64,000 nucleotides of DNA from Tetradesmus obliquus (GCA_030272155.1 CP126202.1:1860001-1924000); one strand, 5' to 3'; counted from the first letter of the stretch, positions 53,433 through 64,000 are shown. Notes: a model not told the origin generated them from the letters alone. Made by a program: numbers and translations.

Positions 53433-55250
53433 GCCGGCTGTGCAGCACAAACGTGCAGCAGCAGGAGCAGCAGCAGACTGGCATAGGTTGTACAGGAGTT
53501 GCCAGCTGGCGGCGGCTGCACACGGCTGCTGTTGAGGAGTTCTGGATGTGTGGCATGATGCTTGCAGTGATTGCAGCTCCTCGGGCTGGCAGACAACTGG
53601 TCAACGTGGCCATCCCTTTGACCCGGAATTCCAGCCAGTTTTGCAGGTTTATCCGCTGCAACCGCTGGCATCTCTGCATTCTGCTGCTCGCATACTTGTT
53701 CTTCAAATAACGACTTGGTTGCGATCATGTGTGGCAGCTTGTGTACATAGTTCAGTCAGTTGCCAAAGACTGGCAGCAGCTGGCGGCAGCTTCTGTTCTG
53801 GCACCTTACCGACATACCGCATCAGTCCAGAGACTGCAGATCTGATGCGTCAGTCGCGTGACGGCAGATCTGAATAACGCACTGCTACATATTGCTGCAG
53901 ACATAACCGCCTTGCCACGCAGCTGGCTACGCAGCGGCGCGGCCTGATGATTTTGCTGCACAGCAGTTGACTGCTGGAGGGCAGCGCTGCCCTCGGCTGG
54001 CCACAGCTTTGGGGGTCTGCATGGGCGGTTGGGATGCATGGCTGATGTAGTGGTCGCCCAATGAGCCTTTCATTGCTCGACGGGCTGTGTTTTTCGACGG
54101 GCTGTGTTGCCGTCATGTGGGTGCTTCTGCAGAGTGTTGTGCCTGTGACGGCTCCCTTCTGAGCCCGACTTGCTCACAGCCAGTAGGAAATGGGCGTTGA
54201 CAGTGAGGCATTGCACGCGTGCACAGCCACATGATGATGACGATGACGATGATCATCATGATGATGTGATGATGTGACACAGTGTGGCACTGGAGCTGCT
54301 AGCACAGTGCTAGAACAGTGCGACATTGGAGCTGCCACGGTTGTAGTGCCTCTTGGCATGCATTGGTAGGAAATTCTGGCTGGTCTTGAGCTCGTAACAA
54401 CTGCACATCAGTAGATGCCATTACAAGCGGGACATTCGCCTTCACACCTCCACGACTTTGAAACCCTAGCCTGCAATATTGCATACTGAACTTCAACAAG
54501 CACACTGTTGACATGGCATCGCTATGCATGCAGTGCGGTGTACTCACATCTTGCTGCCCAGCTCACTGCATGCATTCAGCCAGCATCATCCACAAGGATG
54601 CATCTTGGCATAGGCCAAGAGCTTACCCTCTGAGTCCTCGATGTGGCATTACCAGACCTCATCCTGATGGTCGTCAATGCATGCATTCAGCCAGCACTGT
54701 CCACAAGGATGCTATAAGCTTGCCCTCCGAGTCCTTGATGTGGCATCATCATGATAACCATCAAGCCACAGCATCAACGCCATCAGCCGAGTCCATGATG
54801 TGGCATCTGTCTCCATCCGGGGGTGCAGCTAGCAAAGCATACGCTGCAGCATCACCCAACGGGGCTTGCGCACAAACGTGAGGACAACGTCACCTACAGA
54901 CATCGCGTAGTCAACACCATAACCCATTAGTCAACAGTCTGAGCTCGCGGTCACACCGCAGGACCTTGCAAATGCACAGTTGGCTGCAACTCAAAGTTAC
55001 ATGTATGCCATGCATGCTCAAACCTCTTATTGTGCCGGGGGCCATGTTCCAAGCAGGGACTCATCATCATCATGTTACTCATCAAGCCATAGCATCAACG
55101 CCATCGGCCCAGCGCCTCCAAGCAGGGACTGAACCTTTGTTGTTGTCCTACAATCACAGGTGCGTGCAGTCCAACCCGTGACAACATGCGTTAGAGCAGT
55201 TCATCCGCATCTGCCACTGCATCATGGTCGGGCCTAGGTGACACGCACCA
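53433..55250. other. Intergenic, no supported gene
   Basis: It contains a short GAT/ATC-rich simple stretch at about 54225-54275 and two copies of a ~45-bp dispersed repeat at about 54745-54786 and 55062-55108. No exon with domain support was found on either strand. Confidence 0.55.
55062..55108. repeat. Short dispersed repeat (ATCATCAT...CATCAAGCCATAGCATC)
   Basis: The words CATCAAGCCATAGCATCAAC and GCCATC with an upstream ATCATCAT run occur here, at about 54745-54786 and at about 10300-10345, all in the same orientation. The 45-kb separation argues for a small interspersed family. Confidence 0.6.
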
Positions 55251-55254
55251 GTCA

Positions 55255-55860
55255 ACATGTTTGCAGAGCCCTCAATCTGTCCCCCAAGGGCGTTTCTGCT
55301 GCCCAGAGGTGCCTGCAATACTAGCTGCCGCAGCAGCTGAGCAGCAACGTGATGTTGCTGTTGCTGCGACTGGCACGGCAGGTGCCTTCCCTCCACACAT
55401 GACCTAACCACCTCACGTTGTGCACATGTAAAAGTCCTGCAAACTCGGACCGCATGCATTTATGCCGAGCACAGCATGCGCTAAAGCAGCGGGTATGCAG
55501 CTGGCACAGCAACATAGCTGGGCCTAACTGAGAGGCCCCAACTGCCAAGATTTTGTATCTCTCACTTTGTCCCGCAAGGGCGTTGCTGCTGCCCAGAGTT
55601 GCCTGCGATACTAGCTGCAGCAGCAGCGTGATGTTGCTGATGCTGATGCTGTGCACGGCTCCAGTAGTAAAGCAGCTGCCTTCCCTCCACACATGACCTA
55701 TGCACCGCACGCTGTGCACATGTAAACGTCCTGCAAACTCGGACCACATGCATTTACGCCGAGCACCGCATGCGCTGAAGCAGCAGGTATGCAGATGGCA
55801 TAGCAACATAGCTGGGCCTAACTGACATGCCCTTGCTGCCAAGATTTGCATCTCCCACTT
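55255..55860. repeat. ~295-bp tandem repeat next to the LINE
   Basis: Two well-matched units (about 55270-55563 and 55564-55857) and a decayed partial third upstream share CCCAAGGGCGTT-like starts and the block CCTTCCCTCCACACATGACC. The right boundary abuts the truncated 3' end of the LINE. Confidence 0.85.
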
Positions 55861-57587
55861 TGTCTCCCAAGGGCCTTGATCACTTCATTGCACACGTCAT
55901 CAGGCCCAGGTGTTTTGTTGTCTGCCAGTCCGTTCAGGCAGTGTTCAAGCTCAAGCTCGTCATCTATGGCGTTATGTAGCCGTTGTCGGTGGGTAGAGGC
56001 GGGTGCGGTGTGCTGCAGCAGGTGATGATATTGCCTATATTCCTCATCAGTGGATGTGTCGAACGGGTAGTGCCGCGGTGCGTCTTCTGGGAGGTATTTC
56101 CCTTGCTTGCCGTTGGGTTCAGGTGCAGTGAACTTTCGGGTGGCAGTGGTTTCCACCTGTGGCAGTACTGTATCTTGTGTTGTTGCGTATGCGCCTTCCG
56201 GGGTTTTGATCACGCGCAGTGCCAGTGTGGGGTTGGGTTTGTGTTTGCCTAGGGCCAGCTTGTTTCCTCTGCGCTGATTTTGTTCCAGCTGTTGCTGTGT
56301 GCGCATTATCGCTTGCTGGTGGGCCAAACGGGGGCACTGCTTGTCTATTTCATTGAGCTGCGCACGTGTTTTGTCCCTCACCGCCTGGTGCGCCTGAACC
56401 ACATCATGTTCGGGGTGTTCTTCTAGATGTTCTTGCACCAGCCGCTGCACTGTGGCAAACGCCTTTTGCGACGGCGCTGCCACGTGCTTGCTGTGGGGAG
56501 TTCTGTGCTTGGCCGTGTGCAGCAGCATCGTGGCGGCTTTGTAGTCTGCTGACGCTTGGTCACGCAGCGCGGTGACGTCGAGTGTGTCGTCTGCTGGAGA
56601 TTGGTCTTGTCTCCCATGGGCCCCCAGCACCACGCTGATTGTATGTCTGAGCTGCGCGAGGCGTTTGCGCGTGCATCGCAGCCGTCTCTTCCTGTAGTGT
56701 TTCCAGCCGTGTGTGCTATCTATTGTGGGACACACCGCATATGCTTCATCCCTGGCATTGGCCAGTAGCGACAGGATCTTTTCTCCCAGAGCATTCACCA
56801 CGTCGTTAGCCGGCTGCTCGTTTATGCGCTGCAGCGTGCGCGGCCGGTCGGCCGACGTGCACTCCAGTGCTTGCCAGTGTGGCCTGACATCCTGCTGTAC
56901 TATGTTGGTTGTTTCTTGGAGTAGTGCTTCCCAGTCCTGGCCGTGTCGAGGGGCCAGGGCATGTTGTAGGGCCTCCGTGCTAGCTTCCGTGAGTATTTTC
57001 AGGCGCACACCGCCGCGCTGCACTGCTTGTTCCGGCGGGGGCAACAGGTCCAGGGTTGTGAATGGCATTTGCAGCAAAAGGCTATGGTGGTCAAAGTATG
57101 TGCCCACCGTATCTACTACGGTGGTTTGCATGTGCTGTGTTAGGTCATGCCGCGATGGGCGCAGCGCTGGACTCATCTGTATGTTCATGTCATCTATGCG
57201 GCTGTGTTCATGAGCTGTTGTGCCCCGCAGGTACGTGTAGGCCCTGGCCGTGCCATCTGTGGGCGGTGGGTCCGTGTGGAGCAGTTGTGTGTCGGCCAAG
57301 AACTGGCGCAGGCTGTGTTCCCTTGCATATGCCTTGCGGTTGGCCCGATCATTGTCTTGGGCCGTGCCGTTCCAGTCACCTGCGAGCATGACGTTGTGCT
57401 TGTGTTCCTTTGCGTCGCGTAGCACCGTGGCGCATTCCTTGTAGATCTCGTCACGCAGTATCTTGGCGTTGCCATTTGGGGGGCTGTATACTCCTAGTAC
57501 GTGCAGCGGGGTTGACGCGGGCATGTCGATCTGCACGTGTGTGATGTACTGTGCCAGTGTTGTGTTGTGCAGCGGGATCTTCTGCAC
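55818..57587 (-). CDS. LINE frame: AP-endonuclease and start of reverse transcriptase
   Basis: This 589-residue frame has the EEP endonuclease pattern: HVLGVYSPPNGNA, LAGDWNGTAQDND, SRIDDMNI and TYFDHHSLLL, the last two matching the catalytic SDH/DH regions. After a linker it reaches LADNKTPGPDDVCNEVIKAL, the opening NKxPGPDG motif of non-LTR reverse transcriptases, and then leaves homology. The polymerase core (YADD) is absent. The endonuclease N-terminus lies in the neighbouring frame 58885-57677. Confidence 0.85.
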   Translation of the reverse strand: MQKIPLHNTTLAQYITHVQIDMPASTPLHVLGVYSPPNGNAKILRDEIYKECATVLRDAKEHKHNVMLAGDWNGTAQDNDRANRKAYAREHSLRQFLADTQLLHTDPPPTDGTARAYTYLRGTTAHEHSRIDDMNIQMSPALRPSRHDLTQHMQTTVVDTVGTYFDHHSLLLQMPFTTLDLLPPPEQAVQRGGVRLKILTEASTEALQHALAPRHGQDWEALLQETTNIVQQDVRPHWQALECTSADRPRTLQRINEQPANDVVNALGEKILSLLANARDEAYAVCPTIDSTHGWKHYRKRRLRCTRKRLAQLRHTISVVLGAHGRQDQSPADDTLDVTALRDQASADYKAATMLLHTAKHRTPHSKHVAAPSQKAFATVQRLVQEHLEEHPEHDVVQAHQAVRDKTRAQLNEIDKQCPRLAHQQAIMRTQQQLEQNQRRGNKLALGKHKPNPTLALRVIKTPEGAYATTQDTVLPQVETTATRKFTAPEPNGKQGKYLPEDAPRHYPFDTSTDEEYRQYHHLLQHTAPASTHRQRLHNAIDDELELEHCLNGLADNKTPGPDDVCNEVIKALGRQSGRCKSWQQGHVS

Positions 57588-57676
57588 ATTGCCTAGCTCG
57601 CAGAGAGGTGTCGTGTGTCCTGGTGTATTTGTGATCGGTGAGCACCACCAAGTGCGGTTTGTGGTCTCCTGTGTTT

Positions 57677-58885
57677 TTAAATCAGTTGTTTCAGTTCTGC
57701 GCGCTTGCTGGCTGCTCTATGGCTGCAGCCGCCTGGCCGCGTGGCAGATATGCCTTGCACATTTTGCAGATATAGCTTGAGGTGTTGCTGCTGAGCGGTG
57801 AGCAACGTGCTGCCGTCACCTCCACTGGCGGGTTGTTGTGCTTCCTGGCGTGCTGGCTGTTCGGCAGGCTGGTGTTGCTGTGGTGGCTGCTGCTCGGTCG
57901 TCTGTATTGGCAGCTGTGCCGGCGGCTGTGCTGGCGGTTGTGTTGGCTGGTGTGCGGGGCATTGTGCCGGTCGCTGTGGCGGTTGCTGCGCCAGCTGCCT
58001 CACCGGCTGCTGTCCAGGGCTTTGCGCCACAGATTTGGCGTTTGGCCGGTGTGCTGGCTGCTCAACAGGCTGACGCGTTGTTTGCTTCTCTTGTTGCTGT
58101 GGTAGCTGCTGCTTGGGCGATTGTACCGGCGGCTGTGCCGGCGGACGTGGTGGCGGCTGTGTCGGCTGGCGTGTCGGCTGCTGTTCAGGCCTGTGTGCTG
58201 CGGTGGCGGCTGCTGTGGTCGGCTTTGCCGCAGTGGTTGTGCCACTCACAGTTGCTGCCTTACGCAACAGCTGCTGGATGTCCTGTGTGTGCGAAGCTGC
58301 TATGTTGGGCTTGCGGCGCGGCCGCGCTTTGTGGGTGGCTGTTTTGGCAGGGTTGGTGGCCGCTTCTGTGGTGGGACGGGTGGTGAGCCCGTAGTACTTA
58401 GCTATTGTGTTATGTGCCGGAGGAGGCTGGCTGCTCTTGGAGGGCTTGCCTGGCTTACGTGAGGTGCGTGAGCTGGCTACGGGTGGGGTTAGCCTCGTGC
58501 CGCCGCTTGCTTGGGAGTGAGTGGTCGCCCGCGCCGTGTGGCTGGCTGGAAACGTGCCTGCCTGCGGCGCTGCGGTTGGCAGCTGTTGTCGCTTGCTGGT
58601 TGGAGCAGTCTGTAATGCGTGGCCAGCAGCGCGTTTCCTCCCGGCCGCCGTGTCTGTGCCCGTTGCATGCGGTGTGTCTGTGGACGTGGTTTGTTGCCGG
58701 GGGGTGAGGGCGGGAGTTACTGTGCCATCCGCGTTTACGATGCGTTGTTTGCTGGTGCTATATTCCAGCGTGGTGCCATCCACCCATGTCAGTGTCTTGA
58801 CGCTCGGGGCGGTGCGCGAGCCACGCGCGCGGTTAGGTTTGTGTGGTGGTTCGATCAAGGTGCATCCATATTCTATGGGGTCCAT
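57677..58885 (-). CDS. LINE frame: Pro/Gln-rich linker and endonuclease N-terminus
   Basis: This 402-residue frame is mostly Pro, Gln and Thr, with many QPPAQPP-type words, and ends LYLQNVQGISATRPGG, which resembles the first strand of AP-endonuclease domains (the usual xxNVxG). The near end continues in another frame at 57587, so the two were probably one reading frame. Confidence 0.7.
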   Translation of the reverse strand: MDPIEYGCTLIEPPHKPNRARGSRTAPSVKTLTWVDGTTLEYSTSKQRIVNADGTVTPALTPRQQTTSTDTPHATGTDTAAGRKRAAGHALQTAPTSKRQQLPTAAPQAGTFPASHTARATTHSQASGGTRLTPPVASSRTSRKPGKPSKSSQPPPAHNTIAKYYGLTTRPTTEAATNPAKTATHKARPRRKPNIAASHTQDIQQLLRKAATVSGTTTAAKPTTAAATAAHRPEQQPTRQPTQPPPRPPAQPPVQSPKQQLPQQQEKQTTRQPVEQPAHRPNAKSVAQSPGQQPVRQLAQQPPQRPAQCPAHQPTQPPAQPPAQLPIQTTEQQPPQQHQPAEQPARQEAQQPASGGDGSTLLTAQQQHLKLYLQNVQGISATRPGGCSHRAASKRAELKQLI

Positions 58886-59162
58886 CTCGACCAGGCAGTA
58901 CAGGCAACCTGCAAAGTTCTCCCAGTCCCTTCGGCATGCGTTTCACCTTGCCTGTGGCCGCGTACGGTATGCTGTCACAATTGTACCAGTTGCCGTCTGC
59001 TGCTTAACGCCAATTAGTGAAGTGGTTGATCGAGGGTGTCAGGGCGAAGTGCGCTATGTTGCCCTTGCAGTTGACGGGTGCGTAGTCCATTATCTCTTGC
59101 ACACGGGTTTCCTGCACCCAGGCTTTGTAATGCAGAATGCGCGATCCTTCGTCGTTTATGTG

Positions 59163-59738
59163 CTAGTATTGAATGAATATGGCTGTGCACCCTGCTGGAG
59201 CGGCGCGTAGCGCGTCTGCTTGAGACATGCCAGGTTGTACCACTTCGAGGAAGGGGTGCAGCATGTACCTTGCACCCGTGTATTCGTAGAGCCAGGTGTT
59301 GATTGCGGCTATGTTGTACTGTCCGTCACGCTCGAGTAGGTCAGGGAGTACGTCCCCTGCGATGCGGGCATTGGCAATGCTAGCTTGTAGCGCTCTGACC
59401 ATGTATGTGGTGGCGCGGGTGATCTCAGCCCTGCCCAACAGAGCGTTGAGTGCATGTGCACCACAGTGTCGGTCTGCCTGCGCCTCACAATAAAGCCCCA
59501 CGGAGCGGGGATCCACCCATGAGTCAGTGACACCCCCACACCGTCTGCTACATGCAACGTGTCCCTTTTCATGCGGAAAACGCATCACATCATGCAAGCC
59601 CCTGGACAGCACGGCACAAAACACCGGCACACGCACACATGTGAAAGAACCCACCTCACACCCAGTCTTGATCAAGCCCATAATAAAACAATAGTTGCTG
59701 GAAGCCTTGTACCAGCTGGCCAGCTGACCGGGTGGCAA
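59163..59738 (-). CDS. LINE-associated Josephin-like cysteine protease domain
   Basis: The segment YCEAQADRHCGAHALNALLG has the spacing of the Josephin (ataxin-3-type deubiquitinase) active site: Gln, four residues, Cys, then a helix with LN-x-LL. DGQYNIAAINTWLYEYTGA matches the family's second conserved block (G-x-Y-x-x-x-x-I). The catalytic His region is not inside this frame. The location, directly upstream and in the same orientation, suggests it is part of the LINE. It could instead be an independent host fragment. Confidence 0.55.
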   Translation of the reverse strand: MPPGQLASWYKASSNYCFIMGLIKTGCEVGSFTCVRVPVFCAVLSRGLHDVMRFPHEKGHVACSRRCGGVTDSWVDPRSVGLYCEAQADRHCGAHALNALLGRAEITRATTYMVRALQASIANARIAGDVLPDLLERDGQYNIAAINTWLYEYTGARYMLHPFLEVVQPGMSQADALRAAPAGCTAIFIQY

Positions 59739-59892
59739 GCATCCACCCTCACACTAAGCTCTTTATCTTAAAAACCTTGTGCCTGCTGGCCAGCTGGCAT
59801 GGTAGCCAGCATCCCCCTCACACTTTTAGCCTTTAAGCCTTGTGCCAGCTGGCCGGGTGGCAAGCATCCACCCTCACCCTAAGCTTGTTATT
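59700..59892 (-). repeat. ~60-70 bp tandem repeats at the LINE 5' side
   Basis: Three imperfect units share CTTGTGCCAGCTGGCC, then GGTGGCAAGCATCCACCCTCAC. They lie immediately upstream of the first LINE frame and may be 5' UTR monomers of the element. Confidence 0.75.
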
Positions 59893-61200
59893 TTCTGGAC
59901 TCCAAACTTCGAAAGACTTTGAAAGACGAACTGTGAGTGAAACAAAACCAAATTTGAAAGATGGTGCTGATTACGGGGAATGACTCAGCCAAAGTCAACC
60001 GCCAACACGGCCATGCTGTGTTCTCGGCAAGTAGCCAGTTCTGCCAACAATTGCGCAGTATGTCCATAATATGCAGTAGTACATGAACCTTTTGCACACA
60101 GTCCCTGCCATCTGCAGTCACCGACCACGGCTGCTGGCTTGTGCAAGCTGTGTAGGTATGCGCACCATTTGCTGAGCAAGGTGACATGCTTATGCATACT
60201 ACAGTGCTCAGATCCTTGACATCGCCCCCTGCTGAAGCTTCAATGCACAAACACGAACCAACAAGAAGCAGTCGCAATGCAGCAGCAGCAGCAGCAGCCG
60301 TAGCCACGCTGCCAGGCTTGCGCAAAGACTGTGAAACATGCACGACTTATGAAGCAAAACAAAACAACCCGACGTCAGTAGCTGCGAATACGGCGAGGAT
60401 GCACGCACACACATATTGTCTTGTACCATGCGACAGCTGCAGCCAGCCTGGCGGCTGCTGCTGCTGCCAGCCTGGCTGCAGCCAGCCGTGCTGCTGCTGC
60501 TGCTGCTGCAGCAGCCAGGTGCTAAAGCAGCTTTGCAGCGCACGGCACGCCGGCAGCTCAGCACCTGCAAACCCCCAGCTGCACGCGTCACACATGCAGG
60601 AAAAGGTAACGCAGTAGTCGATGAGAGCAATGCAGCTATCTTGAAGTCTCGACCACTTGCGTTGCTTGCATTGCAGGGCACTTCATCCCTGCTGCTCCTG
60701 AAACCAAGGACATCCGATGTTTGATGCGTCGCCTAGTGCGCAGTACAACACAACACATTGTGCACAATAGAGGTGCACTCTCCATGTACCCGTACAGCTG
60801 GACCACAAACTGCCTCAATGGTAATGACTGTGTGCGGCGTATCAGCTCAAGCTTGCAAGGCTGTGGCTTTCAGCAATGTGTTGCTCACATGCGTGCAGCA
60901 GTATACACACCCTGCATGTCTGATCAAACTGCTACGTTGTACCACACCCACCCTTCATCCATGACAGAAGTGCCACCGCAGCCAGTCATCCATTGAGCCA
61001 CGAACGTAGTACTATGTAAACGCATGTGGCAGTACGGCGCGTTCGTAGCACAGAACGCAGTGGGGTGGCGGCGCTTTGCTGCTCACGGCCGCTTAGCTCA
61101 GCATACCCCTTTTTGTTGGAAACCCCGGCACGTTGTACCACACACACCCTTCGTGCATGACAGAGGTGCCATCCCAGCCAGCCACTGACTGGTGCATGAT
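59893..61200. other. Intergenic, no supported gene
   Basis: It contains a small CAG cluster at 60277-60298 and imperfect CTG/CCTGG repeats at 60440-60520. About 40 bases reading TACCACACMCACCCTTC-like recur at 60938 and 61136. Open frames here have no domain support. Confidence 0.5.
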
Positions 61201-61209
61201 GCATTGAGG

Positions 61210-61615
61210 CATGCAGCTATTGATATATGCAGCTGCGGTTCAACATGCATGAGCCATGCAGCTACTGTTCAACGCAGTGAGCCATGCATCTACTGTTCAT
61301 GCGTTGAGCCATGCAGCTACTTCATGCATGAGCCATGCAGCTACTGTTCAACATGCATGAGCCATGCAGCTGCTGTTCAACATGCATTAAGCCATGCAGC
61401 TACTGTTCAACATGCATGAGCCATGCAGCTACTGTTCAACATGCATGAGCCATGCAGCTGCTGTTCCACATGCATTGAGCCATGCAGCTACTGTGAGCCA
61501 TGCAGCTACTGTGAGCCATGAGCCATGCATGATCCATGAGCCATGCATGCAGCTACTGTGAGCCATGCAGCTACTGTTCAACGCAGTGAGCCATGCAGCT
61601 ACTGTTCCACGCGGG
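61210..61615. repeat. ~28-bp minisatellite (GAGCCATGCAGCTACTGTTCAACATGCAT)
   Basis: At least ten imperfect units based on GAGCCATGCAGCTACTGTT run in tandem, shortening towards 61500-61560. No coding sense. Confidence 0.95.
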
Positions 61616-61641
61616 TGGAAGGCGGCCGGTACGCGCAGAAT

Positions 61642-61761
61642 GTTGTGGCTGGCGCGTCGCTCACCGTACTCTGTCCCACATGTTATGGCTGGCGCGTCGC
61701 TCACCGTACTCTGTCCCACATGTTATGGCTGGCGCGTCGCTCACCGTACTCTGTCCCACAT
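61642..61761. repeat. Three 40-bp tandem units
   Basis: The units 61642-61681, 61682-61721 and 61722-61761 (beginning GTTATGGCTGGCGCGTCGCT) are almost identical, so this is a recent expansion. Confidence 0.95.
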
Positions 61762-62008
61762 GTTAAAACATAACAGTATGCCGCACCACCCCCCTCTACA
61801 TCCATACACCCCTCTACTACATCCATAACCGATGCTCTAATTTATGCACGGAAGAGCATAGGAACAAGCAGGCTTGCCCTGCTTTTGATGCGTAGGACTT
61901 GTGACTTGTAACTCCATAACCGAGACAGAGGTTCCATCTCAGCCAGTGATTGGCATGCAGTGATCTGCGCGCAGGCTGCTCAACGCGCGTGCACTGCGCA
62001 CAGGCTGC

Positions 62009-63479
62009 TCAACGCGCGTGCGAGTGCGGGCCGCAAGCGCAGAGCGTCGTGGCTGGCAGGGATGAGTTGCTGGCTGGCGCGTAGTTGAGCAGCGCCAGTG
62101 CTGCTGCCATGCTGATGACAGCAGCAGCAAGCAGCAGCAGCCCTGGAGCCATCATGGTGCTGCCTGTGACTGCCACTAGAGCAGTGACGATGATGGGGCT
62201 GACACCACCTGCAGTACACACAGCAGACCACAGCGCATGGTTTTGGTCAGTAAGATGTGATTGCTGTATGTTCCTGAGCACAGGGCTGCATGTGAGTGTC
62301 ACTAAAGCGGTGACGATGATGGGGCTGACACCACCTGCAGCATGCACAGTAGGACGAAGCGCAGTGTGGGTGTCAGTCAGGATGTGAAACAAAGGAATGC
62401 TTAGCACAGCGCTGCCTGTGACTGCCACGAGAGCGGTGACGATGATGGGGCTGACACCACCTGCAGCACACACAGCAGACCACAGCGCAGTGTGATTGTC
62501 AGCTAGGACAGCAGTACTGTCTGTTGCTGAGAAGTGCTGCCCTGAGGCAGCCATCAGAGCGGTGTGCAAAAAAACGGAATGCTCAGCACAGCGCTGCCTG
62601 TGACTGCCACCAGAGCGGTGACAATGATGGGGCTGACACCACCTGCAGTACACAGTGGCACACAGCGCAGTGTGCGTGTCAGCAAAGATGTGATCACGTA
62701 TGTTTCTGAGCACAGGGCTGCCTGTGGTGGCCACTAGAGCGCTGACAATGATGGGGCTGACCCACCTGCACAGCAGTAGACAGTGTGACTGTAAGTAGGA
62801 TTGCCGATCACATGTGCTGCGCAGCATGCTGAGCTCATGTGAGCACTAACAATGGCGAGGCTGGCAGCATCTGCAGAGCAGCGCAGCAAAGTGCAGCGTA
62901 TTGCGAGCATTCAAGTCTGGTTGTCAACGCATAACATCTGCTTGAGGTGCCGTGTTCTGCGCAGAACAAAGCGGCAGGCCGCAGCCAACACACTGAAACC
63001 GCGCACTGTCCCAGCCATGACATGGCCACGTTGTGGGCCAGGTTTTGAAAAGCACATGCATCTGAACACATGCATGTAATCTTTAATGCATCACTTCATG
63101 CACTCACCCAGCCAGCACATGGCCATGTTGTGCGCCAGGGTTGCATCAAACGCCTGCCTGATCGCCGCAACATGAAACAACGCTTCTACCGCAACTCACC
63201 CAGCCAGCTCATGGCCATGTTGTGGGCCAGGTTTTGAGAAGCACGTGCATCTAACGTTGAATGCATCACTTCATGCACGCACCCAGCCAGGACATGGCCA
63301 TGTTGTGTATGTTGTGCGCCAGGGTTGCTTCAAACAATGCGTGATCGCCGCAACATGAAACAACCGTCCACCGCAACTCACCCAGCCAGGACATGGCCAT
63401 GTTGTGGGCCAGGTTGAAGCCGGAGCTGCGCACAGTGGCCGGGTAGATGCTGCTGCAGGTGGCTGCAAGGGGGCAGGAG

Positions 63480-63515
<36 letters not shown>

Positions 63516-64000
63516 TGGGTCAGATACAGTTGGATGCTATGTCACCAAAAGTACCGCAGCAGCTGCAAGGTCGGTGCAGCAGGGCTGAATGCTTCTGCAA
63601 CCTGGCCTGAGGATGAGCTAGTGTGACCACCAGATGAACCTGACACATCTGCGCAACGCAAACACTACACCCAGCACCATTTAATGTGCACAACCTGCCT
63701 CCTCACCTGGCACCACGCCCAGCACCCAGCCCATGAGCCTCTAAAAACCCCTGACCACCCTAAACCACATGGACAACCCACACCCAAAACCCCAGCCTCC
63801 ACACATGTGGCAACCAACCCTCCTCACCTGGCACCACACCCAGCACCCAGCCCATGAGCACCATCAGTAGCAGGTGCAGCAGCCAGCAGCCCGCCACGCC
63901 GCACCGCGCAAACCCGATGAACACCGGCACGCTGATGCCCGCCGCAGCCGTGAACACGGCGAAGCAGCTCCACACGCGCGGCATGCCCTTGTCTGAGGCC
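62009..64000 (-). CDS. MFS transporter, 3' part (gene continues right of the window)
   Basis: Exons 64000-63828, 63462-63382 and 62208-62009 join in phase and end with GLLLLAAAVISMAAALALL, NYAPASNSSL and a short tail before the stop. They correspond to helices 9-12 of the gene at 4468-9225. The first exon and the following intron are nearly identical to 7807-8802 in inverted orientation, whereas the last exon is clearly diverged (GGVSPIIVTALVAVTG against GGVSPTIVTALVAATG, and a different C-terminus). It is likely the same transporter subfamily. The N-terminal part lies beyond the window. Confidence 0.85.
62285..62775 (-). repeat. Acceptor-edge copies of the last exon of the minus-strand MFS gene
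   Basis: CTGCAG plus the exon start GGVSPIIVTALVAVTGSAVL recurs near 62330, 62455, 62635 and 62770 before the true exon at 62208. The spacing is about 125-180 bp. Confidence 0.9.
63000..63310 (-). repeat. Donor-edge copies of the penultimate exon
   Basis: LAHNMAMSWLG and the GTGAGT-type donor recur near 63275-63312, 63193-63235, 63105-63140 and 63012-63045, following the parent exon end at 63382. Several copies differ by Met/Leu changes only. Confidence 0.85.

Larger units (their letters stand above)
55818..59890 (-). mobile_element. Broken LINE (non-LTR retrotransposon), minus strand
   Basis: In sense order it has tandem 5' repeats (59890-59700), a Josephin-like protease frame, a Pro/Gln-rich frame, an AP-endonuclease, and only the beginning of the reverse transcriptase. 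It is thus truncated at its 3' side near 55860, and the frames are interrupted at least twice. No terminal repeats, poly-A tail or target duplication were found. The block has few CAG tracts, unlike host genes. I could not place the clade. Confidence 0.8.

Noticed and set aside
61210-61615. Coding repeat protein from the 28-bp minisatellite
   Set aside because: The unit length is not a multiple of three and the frames break repeatedly.

Overview
The window reads as nuclear DNA of a green alga. This is an inference from three things: GT-AG introns with strong GTGAGT-type donors, plant/algal-type versions of MON1 and of an acid-lipase-family hydrolase, and very many CAG/CTG microsatellites like those of chlorophycean algae. 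No rRNA, tRNA or organellar sequence was seen.

Layout. 1-2293 (+): 3' part of an MFS transporter gene that starts before the window. 4468-9225 (+): a complete 7-exon MFS transporter (681 aa) of the proline/betaine/metabolite:H+ symporter type. 12234-18684 (+): a secreted or membrane-anchored cysteine-rich protein ending in an NHL-like beta-propeller. 31886-21140 (-): a 12-exon alpha/beta-hydrolase of the acid-lipase type (1811 aa, complete Ser-Asp-His triad), with about 560 residues of low complexity inserted before the catalytic serine. About 36307-32097 (-): an unidentified coiled-coil protein, divergent from MON1. 36952-42940 (+): MON1 (8 exons, 1008 aa). 43427-43722: a MITE with 41-bp terminal inverted repeats and a TTA duplication. 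43987-53299 (+): a 13-exon CRAL-TRIO/Sec14-like protein (967 aa). About 55860-59890 (-): a broken LINE with an AP-endonuclease, the start of a reverse transcriptase and an upstream Josephin-like cysteine-protease domain. 64000-62009 (-): the 3' part of another MFS transporter, an inverted near-copy of the 3' half of the 4468-9225 gene.

For five of the gene models I checked exon phases by hand. Joined exons stay in frame from start to stop for the lipase, MON1, CRAL-TRIO and complete MFS genes, and the partial MFS genes are also consistent.

The main observation is a genome-scale habit. Nearly every gene carries short tandem duplications of exon edges, and each copy keeps one splice site: either (CTG)n-CAG plus the exon start, or the exon end plus GTGAG. 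Introns are therefore filled with more than 40 half-exon copies. In the two inverted MFS paralogues the same intron holds 5 and 2 copies of a ~121-bp donor unit, so this process acted after the gene duplication. The CTG tract commonly sits directly at the 3' splice site. A second notable locus is an intron of the CRAL-TRIO gene holding two adjacent, strongly paired hairpins.
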